Shown piece after piece: positions 6,776 through 13,036 of a stretch of 35,032 bases of DNA. The stretch comes from Candidatus Aciduliprofundum sp. (GTDB taxonomy: Archaea > Thermoplasmatota > Thermoplasmata > Thermoplasmatales > ARK-15), in contig PNIT01000176.1 of assembly GCA_002878135.1 (NCBI GenBank), forward strand, positions 1 through 35,032, given 5' to 3'. Position 1 is the stretch's first letter, and every line of letters starts with the position of its first letter. The notes beneath the pieces are model-generated. The model saw only the letters and a list, made by a program, of their open reading frames with translations. It was not told where the DNA came from and did no database searches. The position numbers were made by a program, and so were the translations under genes.

Positions 6776-7945
6776 TTAAGATTTTTTGGGTATGTAGAAC
6801 ATCATCAGGGAGCCTGCTATTGATATCACACCTATGATTATGAATGCAAGGTAGATGTTCAACGTCTGTGCAAAAACGCCTATGGCAATGGATCCAAGGG
6901 CACCTCCAATGCCACCCCCCAGACCGAATATGACGGCAGAATTCTCAGCCAGTTCCTCATCACTGGATAGCTCACCCACAAAGACCATGAGGAGTGGGAA
7001 ATTGGACATACCGAAGAAGTATGTAACTATGAATATGATTGATACGGTGTAGACATTGGAAACAAACATAAGGAGTATGAGCAGTATGCCAGGTATGAGT
7101 GATGTAACTATCAGCATTGTTTTTCCTCCATACCTGTCCGAGAGATATCCAAGGAATGGCTGCCCTACAATAGCAGTTGAATTCGCGATGAAAAGTATTA
7201 TGGCTATCAGGAAAGATGAGTAGTGCAGCGTGCTGTTCAGGAATGCTGGTAAAAGGTTGAAACCTCCCTGTATGGCTGTGTTTCTCAGGATTGTTGCAAC
7301 AAGGAAGAATGCTATTGGCAATGAAAACCTGAACACACCCCTCTTTATCTTCTTTTCAACGTATATCTCCTCCTTCCTCATATCATAGGCCACATAAAGT
7401 GATATTGCACCCATTATGAATGAGATTGATATTATTGAAAACACAAAATTTTTGTTGAATGCTGCAAGGAAACCCTCCATGATGACAGGGAAGAGTGCCC
7501 TCCCAAGGCTTCCGCCTATACCATTTATGCCAAGTACTGTCCCTGCATAATCCCTGTATCTGTAGTTGAGAATCATGGATCCTATGGGATGGTAGATTGT
7601 CGAAAATATGCTAATTATGAACATTGAAAACATGAATGATGGTATCGCGATGTACTGTGGATAAGGAGGTACAAGGAGAAGGAATGATAGGCTGAAGAGG
7701 AACATACCTATACCCATGAAAAGGCCCTTTTTCCTCGTACTGTCTATGTACCTGCCCATATATGGTGAAACAATGGCACTTCCTATGTAATAGCTCATGA
7801 GTATCATGGATTCTGCAAAGAATGAAAGATTGTAATTCTCCTTTATCATTATTATGAGGAAGAATGGAAGATAGGACAGGCCATCGTTTATGAAATGTGC
7901 AATGGTTGTATCGATCAAAATTCTATCAATCTTTATCCTTGTCAT
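6776..7945 (-). CDS. MFS transporter, fosmidomycin-resistance (Fsr)-like
   Basis: The 389-residue polytopic membrane protein has about 12 predicted helices in two six-helix halves, separated by a charged loop near 190-205 (RKEEIYVEKKIKRG). The N-terminal pattern DTTIAHFINDGLSYLPFF and the YHPIGSM segment near residue 118 resemble the Fsr-like branch of the major facilitator superfamily. MFS loop motifs GRYID (loop 2-3) and GYLSDRYGGK (loop 8-9) are present. Substrate cannot be read from the sequence; candidates are peptides, amino acids or small organic acids, or efflux. A TATA-like TTTTAATTA about 30 bases before the ATG, in a 40-base gap after the acyltransferase gene, suggests its own promoter. 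Read-through from the racemase operon is still possible, and would make a link to amino acid traffic attractive. Confidence 0.85.
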   Translation of the reverse strand: MTRIKIDRILIDTTIAHFINDGLSYLPFFLIIMIKENYNLSFFAESMILMSYYIGSAIVSPYMGRYIDSTRKKGLFMGIGMFLFSLSFLLLVPPYPQYIAIPSFMFSMFIISIFSTIYHPIGSMILNYRYRDYAGTVLGINGIGGSLGRALFPVIMEGFLAAFNKNFVFSIISISFIMGAISLYVAYDMRKEEIYVEKKIKRGVFRFSLPIAFFLVATILRNTAIQGGFNLLPAFLNSTLHYSSFLIAIILFIANSTAIVGQPFLGYLSDRYGGKTMLIVTSLIPGILLILLMFVSNVYTVSIIFIVTYFFGMSNFPLLMVFVGELSSDEELAENSAVIFGLGGGIGGALGSIAIGVFAQTLNIYLAFIIIGVISIAGSLMMFYIPKKS

Positions 7946-7985
7946 TTAAAACAAAAAGTGAAAGCAATCCTGTAATTAAAACTTT

Positions 7986-8816
7986 TCAGAAGATGGTCTT
8001 CTTTTTTACACCCTGTGGAAGTATCCTGGATGCAACCTGAAAATTCCTTCCATCCCTTGAAATGAAATCCATGAGAACATAGCCCCTAGCAAAGTAATGC
8101 TGGTAAACATCAGATGTCATGATCCTCCAGTTTATTGCATCCTCAAGGTTCTTCTTCTTAATGGTATTTATATCCCTTGGTATCTCAATCAGGATATAAT
8201 CATCTGAGAGTGTGAGATCGATGTCCTTAGGTATCCTGTAATCACCCTTCTCCTCCGTTATTATTGCCTGGGGTAATTCACCGTAGCTATTATATTCCCT
8301 GTTCAGCCTTGATTTCACATGCCCGGAAAGAACGTACCACTCAGCCACCACCCTGTCCGATGGTATGCCAAAGTTCAGTGAATCCATCATGGTTCCGTAG
8401 TGGTTCTTCCTGTATGTCCTGGCTATGGCACCCAGCTTGTGGAGGTTGAAGTTTGAATTAAGACCCTGCAGCGGATCGAATGTCCAGGCAACAAGATCAA
8501 AACCCTTCTCCATGGCCCATTCCCTCTGCCTCAGCTTCAGGGAATAGCCAAGCTCAGTCTTCCTGAATTCGGGTATAACACCCGTCATATGTGAATAGAG
8601 GAAGAGGTTCCTATTCCTCTGGGCCAGCAGGGAGAAGGATATGCCCACCACCTGATCACCCTCGTATGCTAGAAGTACCAGGCCACCCGTGAATTTTATG
8701 GCTGTGAGGAGATCCTTCATTATTGTGCTCATATCCGTAACTCCCCATGCCTGTTTTATTACCTCAACACCCTTCCTTATCTCATCGGGGTTTTCAGCTA
8801 TCTCAATCCTTGGCAT
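7986..8816 (-). CDS. COG3375-type GNAT acyltransferase (candidate D-amino acid N-succinyltransferase)
   Basis: The 276-residue protein resembles the COG3375 group of the GNAT superfamily. The N-terminal half carries the acyl-CoA fold (GGLVLLAYEGDQVVGISFS, then a stretch ending in RNRNLFLYSHMTGV, then a basic helix with LGYSLKLRQREWA). The conserved AWTFDPLQGLNSNFNLHKLG segment follows, and the C-terminal half is a family-specific extension. I chose ATG 8816, which has GGAGGATGA about six bases upstream; a TTG six bases earlier is in frame. It overlaps the end of the M20 gene by 14 bases. In Geobacillus kaustophilus, a GNAT of this kind beside NSAR and an M20 enzyme succinylates D-amino acids from succinyl-CoA. 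The same role is inferred here from the identical three-gene partnership. The acyl donor is not proven. Confidence 0.82.
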   Translation of the reverse strand: MPRIEIAENPDEIRKGVEVIKQAWGVTDMSTIMKDLLTAIKFTGGLVLLAYEGDQVVGISFSLLAQRNRNLFLYSHMTGVIPEFRKTELGYSLKLRQREWAMEKGFDLVAWTFDPLQGLNSNFNLHKLGAIARTYRKNHYGTMMDSLNFGIPSDRVVAEWYVLSGHVKSRLNREYNSYGELPQAIITEEKGDYRIPKDIDLTLSDDYILIEIPRDINTIKKKNLEDAINWRIMTSDVYQHYFARGYVLMDFISRDGRNFQVASRILPQGVKKKTIF

Positions 8817-9918
8817 TTTCAATCATCCTCCTGTAGATATCCCTGAATGTGATGAGCCTTTCAAGTGTAATATGCTCATCTGATCCATGGGCATTGTCAA
8901 GTGCAAAATCACCAGGACCGAATACAACAGTCTCAATGCCGTAGGCAATCATGTAGTTTGCATCATTGGACCCCTTACCCCCTATCGGTTCAGGAAATCT
9001 GCCCGTAACATCATGCACAGCCCCCTTCACCATACCAATGACATTGGAATCCAGGGGAATCTCCGCCGGTGGTACCTGATGTATTATCTCCACACTCATA
9101 TCCTTTCCCGTCAATCCTATCTCCTTTTTTATTCTTTCCATCAGGCCATCAACATCCATGGATGGTATTGTCCTTATGTCAAGAGTTGCCTCAGCATGGT
9201 CGGGTATAACATTCACCTTCTCACCACCATGGAAGGTGGTGCCCAGTGCCATGGTGGGATCCGGCAGATATTGATGCTTCCTGAAATCCATTCTAATGGA
9301 CTTTAGCCTTAACAGTAAGTCAGCAAGATTCATCACTGCATTATCACCAAGTTCAGGATCACTTCCATGGGCACTTTTTCCCCTGGAGATAATTTTTAAC
9401 CAGAGTGTTCCCCTTATACCCGGCCTGTAACATATCCTACCGTTAAAAACGGAACCTTCCATCACCACACCGTACCTTGCCCTGAGTTCCTCCAGTATAC
9501 TCCTGGTTCCAAGCTCTCCACCCTGTTCCTCATCAGCAACAAATGCAAATTTAAATTTTTTCAGCATATCCTTCTCTCCACGATCAACAATCTCCTCAAT
9601 GGCAACTATGAGGCTTGCCAGCGCTCCCTTCATATCCGAGGATCCCCTGCCGTAGATTATGTTACCCACGATCTCACCGTACGGGTTGTGTGTCCAGTAT
9701 CTGCCCACGGGCACGGTATCCATATGGCCGTTGAAAACAAGAAGATCCCCTGTGCCGAAGATAAGATTTACCCTGTTCTCACCCCTCCTTATTTCCTTCA
9801 GGTCCAGATAGTCCCTGAGCCTGGATTTGATAACATCCGCAACACCAGATTCATTCCCCGGTGGATTTTCACTCCTCTCCCTTATAAGCTCAAGTGTAAG
9901 TGCAGCAAGATCATCCAT
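8803..9918 (-). CDS. M20 metallohydrolase, candidate N-succinyl-L-amino acid desuccinylase
   Basis: The 371-residue zinc hydrolase belongs to the ArgE/DapE (M20) family. Metal and catalytic motifs are NGHMDTVPVG with His65 and Asp67, GRGSSDMKG with bridging Asp95, the catalytic ADEEQGG with Glu130/Glu131, VVMEG with Glu154, and a late DNAHGSDEH carrying the last metal histidine. The inserted dimerisation domain begins near the SAHG motif (His184). The ATG is preceded by GGGTGATT, which overlaps the stop of the racemase gene 6 bases upstream, and its 3' end overlaps the GNAT gene. Annotation tools would call it acetylornithine deacetylase or succinyl-diaminopimelate desuccinylase. The flanking racemase and acyltransferase make hydrolysis of N-succinyl (or N-acyl) L-amino acids the better guess, pulling the racemisation to the L form. 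Confidence 0.88.
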   Translation of the reverse strand: MDDLAALTLELIRERSENPPGNESGVADVIKSRLRDYLDLKEIRRGENRVNLIFGTGDLLVFNGHMDTVPVGRYWTHNPYGEIVGNIIYGRGSSDMKGALASLIVAIEEIVDRGEKDMLKKFKFAFVADEEQGGELGTRSILEELRARYGVVMEGSVFNGRICYRPGIRGTLWLKIISRGKSAHGSDPELGDNAVMNLADLLLRLKSIRMDFRKHQYLPDPTMALGTTFHGGEKVNVIPDHAEATLDIRTIPSMDVDGLMERIKKEIGLTGKDMSVEIIHQVPPAEIPLDSNVIGMVKGAVHDVTGRFPEPIGGKGSNDANYMIAYGIETVVFGPGDFALDNAHGSDEHITLERLITFRDIYRRMIENAKD

Positions 9919-9924
9919 AAGGAA

Positions 9925-11013
9925 TCACCCTATCCTAAATGCATACCTGCTGTAACTTGATTTTTCAATGAATTCAATGTCGGGTTCAACACCTATTCCA
10001 TTGCCAGAGGGCACTGCAATGGTACCCTTCTCCATAATGAATGGCCTTTTTATTACATCCTTTTCAAAGTATCTGTCGCTCGGGCTTGTATCACCGGGCA
10101 GGGTGAACTCCTTCCTTGACTGCACTATAACATTCAGTGCCCTTCCTATACCCGTTTCCAGCATTCCACCGCACCATATTGGAATACCATTCTCCCTTGA
10201 GAAATCTATTATCCTCAGTGATTCAGAAAGTCCACCTACCCTGCCTATCTTCAGGTTTATTATCCTTCCAGCATCCATCTCATACATCCTCTCGGCATCC
10301 TCCACCGAATGTATGCTCTCATCAAGGCATATGGGTGTACTCATCTCCCTCTGAAGTTTTGAATGCCCGAGGAGATTCCTCTCATTCAGGGGCTGTTCTA
10401 TCATCAGGAGCTCGTATCTGTCAAGCATCTTTACCCTTTCCACATTTTTTTCAAAGGCCTGGTTTGCATCCACCGTAAGAGGTATATCACCGAATTCCTC
10501 CCTCACCCTCTTTACAACATCAACATCCCAGCCAGGCTTCACCTTCAGCTTTATCCTCTTGTATCCCCTATCAAGGGAATTCCTTATCATGGAAAGTAGC
10601 TTTTCCATGGGAAGTATGCCTATGCTTATTCCGGAATCTATCTTCTCCTTACTACCACCAATGATTTCCTTAAGGCTTTTACCCTTCCTCTTTGCCTGGA
10701 GGTCCCAGAGCATGGTTTCAACTGCAGATTTTGCCATATTGTGACCCTTAATCTTTCTTGCCCTTGAAATGAATTCCATTGGATCCTCAGTTTCCTTAAG
10801 TATTTCAAGGAGATAGGTCCTGAATATGTAGAGTGCAGTACCATTATCCTCATAGCTGTAACCAGGATATGAGTCTGTAACACTCTCCCCCCAGGCCTCT
10901 ACATCCCCAGAATATCTGAAAAGCAGGACATCCCTGACATTCTGCACGCCGAAGCTTGTTTCAAAAGGTACCTTGAGGGGAATTTTCATATTATAAACAA
11001 TGATCTCCGCCAT
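9925..11013 (-). CDS. Enolase-superfamily N-succinyl/N-acylamino acid racemase (OSBS/NSAR type)
   Basis: The 362-residue protein is a muconate-lactonising subgroup enolase-superfamily member of the OSBS/NSAR family. The acid/base lysines and metal ligands are all in place: KLK (Lys155, Lys157), VDAN (Asp182), IEQPL (Glu206), LDES (Asp231) and NLKIGRVGG (Lys255). Family fingerprints include SGISIGI at 127-133, WCGGMLETGIGRA at 280-292 and FTLPGDTSPSDRYF at 303-316. These are very close to what I recall of Amycolatopsis N-acylamino acid racemase. The reaction epimerises the alpha carbon of N-succinylamino acids; some homologues also, or only, make o-succinylbenzoate for menaquinone. No other men gene is nearby, while an M20 hydrolase and a COG3375 GNAT follow in the same operon, which favours the racemase role. 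It is the first gene of the unit; the ATG has no strong SD. Confidence 0.9.
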   Translation of the reverse strand: MAEIIVYNMKIPLKVPFETSFGVQNVRDVLLFRYSGDVEAWGESVTDSYPGYSYEDNGTALYIFRTYLLEILKETEDPMEFISRARKIKGHNMAKSAVETMLWDLQAKRKGKSLKEIIGGSKEKIDSGISIGILPMEKLLSMIRNSLDRGYKRIKLKVKPGWDVDVVKRVREEFGDIPLTVDANQAFEKNVERVKMLDRYELLMIEQPLNERNLLGHSKLQREMSTPICLDESIHSVEDAERMYEMDAGRIINLKIGRVGGLSESLRIIDFSRENGIPIWCGGMLETGIGRALNVIVQSRKEFTLPGDTSPSDRYFEKDVIKRPFIMEKGTIAVPSGNGIGVEPDIEFIEKSSYSRYAFRIG

Positions 11014-11101
11014 TGGAAAGATTATCCTGATTTACAATAAGAAATTTTTCCTTCATGGATTGACAAAAAAATAATAATCATAAAGATTTTTCAATGAATG
11101 C
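11014..11101. promoter_or_regulatory. Divergent spacer between racemase and membrane-protein genes
   Basis: These 88 bases between two start codons must hold both promoters. A-rich CAAAAAAATAATAATCATAAAG lies 20-45 bases before the plus-strand ATG at 11102. TTATTGTAAAT lies about 20 bases before the minus-strand ATG at 11013. Neither ATG has a clear SD, consistent with short-leader or leaderless transcripts. Exact boxes are uncertain. Confidence 0.35.
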
Positions 11102-11746
11102 ATGAAAATCTCAAGGGAGTATGGTGGCTGGGTAACAGCATCCCTCACCTTCATATTATCCCTATCACTCTGTTTTAAATCTGGTAGAATTTCCATTGTT
11201 TGCATAATAATATGGATACCAGTATTCATCGGTCTTATATTTTTTGATAACAATAAGGATGAGATTCCAGTTTATATGAAGATAACAATTGTGATATTAT
11301 TCGTAATATCATTATTTTTATATATATATATAATTATACCCTACTCCTTTTTTCTTTCCTCCTATGTTCTGAAACATAAAAGGATGAAAAACTATCTTGT
11401 TACGCTCACAGGAATTGCGGGAGAATCACTTATGCTTGCAGTATCCATGAGCATCTCCGGGTATTCCAGCTTTTATGTTCCAGCCCTCATATTCATATAT
11501 CTCTATGGTGCAGAATTCGGTGTACAGTCCTTCATCAGGAGGAATTTTTACGTATCCCTCTACAACATTCTTCCGGCGATATTCTTCATCCTTGGTTACA
11601 GTGCATTCATTATCTGTCTTGTAAGGCTTTCCTATTTTAAATTAAAAAATATAAAAATTCTGGGAGTTCTGGAAACAATGCTCTACGCAATAATCATAAT
11701 ATCAATCATGGCAGGGTTTAAAATTCCCCCGTTTGGCCAGGTTTAA
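11102..11746 (+). CDS. Polytopic membrane protein, possibly YwiC/UbiA-like
   Basis: The 214-residue hydrophobic protein has six to seven predicted membrane helices, short polar loops and no signal peptide cleavage pattern. The opening SREYGGW resembles the REHGAW start of YwiC-like proteins, a poorly understood branch near the UbiA prenyltransferase superfamily. However, I see no DxxxD prenyl-diphosphate motif, so the assignment is weak. Its codon use is AT-rich in the middle (a long ATATAT-type run near 11320-11335). It is an isolated plus-strand gene, and its last 29 bases overlap the 3' end of the convergent MBL hydrolase gene. No neighbour suggests a substrate. It may simply be a lineage-specific membrane protein. 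Confidence 0.7.
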   Translation: MKISREYGGWVTASLTFILSLSLCFKSGRISIVCIIIWIPVFIGLIFFDNNKDEIPVYMKITIVILFVISLFLYIYIIIPYSFFLSSYVLKHKRMKNYLVTLTGIAGESLMLAVSMSISGYSSFYVPALIFIYLYGAEFGVQSFIRRNFYVSLYNILPAIFFILGYSAFIICLVRLSYFKLKNIKILGVLETMLYAIIIISIMAGFKIPPFGQV

Positions 11747-12395
11747 GGATCACCACCTCTGAAACACCCTTCAATTCCTTTTTCAGCATTTCAGGATCCT
11801 GCCTTATTGCATCAAATGTGTTATAGTGTATGGGTATTACAATCTTTGATCCAAGCATCTTTGCAGCGAGTGCAGCCTCCCTTATGCCCATGGTGAAAAA
11901 GCCACCTATGGGCAGGAGAGATATCTCAGGCCTGTAGAGTTCACCTATGAGCTTCATATCACCGAATATGCCCGTGTCCCCAGCATGGTAAACAGTCCTT
12001 GTACCCCTGATGACAAATCCGCAGGGAAGGCCACCTGAATGATCGAAGTTGTCCATGCTGATACCTGCAGAATGTAGTGCATAAACCATGGTAATGGTCT
12101 TTCCCTTGAACTCAAAGGACCCTGAGAAGTTCATGCCAATTGCGTTCACACCCTTTGATGAAAGATATTCTGCAAGTTCATAGATGGCCACTATACTCAC
12201 ATTGTTTTCCTTTGCTATCTCTATGGCATTTCCGAGATGGTCACCGTGCCCATGCGTAACTAGGATTATGTCAGGGTGAAGATCGGATGCCTTTACTGGT
12301 GAAAGTGGATTTCCCTCTATGAAGGGATCTATCAATATCTTAACGCCATCGTCCACCATAACTGCGGAATGCCCGTACCAGGTTATCTTCATCAT
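11718..12395 (-). CDS. UPF0173-type metallo-beta-lactamase fold hydrolase
   Basis: The 225-residue protein belongs to the UPF0173 group of MBL-fold hydrolases, which is widespread in archaea and bacteria and for which I know no established physiological substrate. Metal-binding marks are YGHSAVMV near the N terminus, THGHGDH with His48, His50, Asp52 and His53, YHAGDTG in the middle and PIHYNTF near the C terminus. The length is typical. The start is ATGATG; the first ATG is taken, with GAGGTGAT just upstream overlapping the stop of the CBS/zinc-ribbon gene (8-base gap), so the two form an operon. Its 3' end overlaps the convergent membrane-protein gene by 29 bases. A cytosolic zinc-dependent hydrolase is secure; the substrate is not. 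Confidence 0.9.
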   Translation of the reverse strand: MMKITWYGHSAVMVDDGVKILIDPFIEGNPLSPVKASDLHPDIILVTHGHGDHLGNAIEIAKENNVSIVAIYELAEYLSSKGVNAIGMNFSGSFEFKGKTITMVYALHSAGISMDNFDHSGGLPCGFVIRGTRTVYHAGDTGIFGDMKLIGELYRPEISLLPIGGFFTMGIREAALAAKMLGSKIVIPIHYNTFDAIRQDPEMLKKELKGVSEVVILKPGQTGEF

Positions 12396-12403
12396 TCATC
12401 ACC

Positions 12404-12961
12404 TCATATATTTGCCCTGCACTTGGGGCAAACGTACATGTTCTTGTAGAAAACAAGACGTGTGGAAAAATGGCCACATACATCACAGAGACCCGCAAAA
12501 AATTCCTCCTCCTCACCCTTTTCCTCGTACTCCCTTGATTTTTCAGAAGCTATCAGGAGCAAATCTGGAGATATCTTAACTATGTCATTTTCCGAGAGGA
12601 GGCCCACGATCCTATCATCGCTCACCACAGGCAATTTCCTTATCTTCTTCTTGTTCATCATGCTTGCTGCCCTCTCAAGCCTCTCATTCTCATCAACAAC
12701 AACAAGTGGTGATGACATGATATCACCCAGCTTAATCTCTGATGGATTAATGTCCCTTGCAACCACCTTTACCACAAGATCCCTGTCCGTTACAATGCCA
12801 ACGGGGATACCTTCCTTGGTTACTATGATCGTACTTATGCCCCTCTGAACCATCCTCTTAACAGCAGATGAAACATCTGTGTTCATATCCAGAACCATGG
12901 GGCTCCTTGACATTACCTCCTTTACCCTGATCTCCTTCATCTTTACACCCATGATAATCAT
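12404..12961 (-). CDS. CBS-pair protein with C-terminal zinc ribbon
   Basis: The 185-residue protein has two CBS motifs in tandem (about 10-70 and 75-135). The first is recognised by VKEVMSRSPMVL and GIVTDRD, the second by LGDIMSSPLVVV and GLLSENDI. A Glu-rich linker follows, then a four-cysteine zinc ribbon (Cys159, Cys162, Cys178, Cys181; CDVCG and CPKC). CBS pairs bind adenine nucleotides such as AMP, ATP or SAM, and the zinc ribbon suggests contact with nucleic acid or a protein partner, so a ligand-sensing regulator is likely. ATGs at 12961, 12952 and 12940 are all in frame. I kept the first because an AT-rich TATA-like stretch (TTATCTAATATT) sits about 20 bases upstream, fitting leaderless initiation. 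It is co-transcribed with the UPF0173 gene and divergent from mutS. Confidence 0.88.
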   Translation of the reverse strand: MIIMGVKMKEIRVKEVMSRSPMVLDMNTDVSSAVKRMVQRGISTIIVTKEGIPVGIVTDRDLVVKVVARDINPSEIKLGDIMSSPLVVVDENERLERAASMMNKKKIRKLPVVSDDRIVGLLSENDIVKISPDLLLIASEKSREYEEKGEEEEFFAGLCDVCGHFSTRLVFYKNMYVCPKCRANI

Positions 12962-13036
12962 GGATAAAATATTAGATAAATTTTTTTGTTCAATACTGAA
13001 AATGTTTTTAAACCTCCTATTTTTCCTTAGGATTGA
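12962..13036. promoter_or_regulatory. Divergent promoter region, CBS/zinc-ribbon gene and mutS
   Basis: The 75-base spacer contains GTTTTTAAACC about 30 bases before the mutS ATG, a good BRE/TATA candidate for the plus strand. On the minus strand, TTATCTAATATT lies about 20 bases before the CBS gene ATG. Neither gene has an SD, so both transcripts are probably leaderless or have short leaders. Confidence 0.5.

Noticed and set aside
9925-11013. Menaquinone MenC (o-succinylbenzoate synthase) as the main role of the racemase-like gene
   Set aside because: Kept only as an alternative: no other men gene is nearby, while the GNAT and M20 partners match the N-succinylamino acid pathway.
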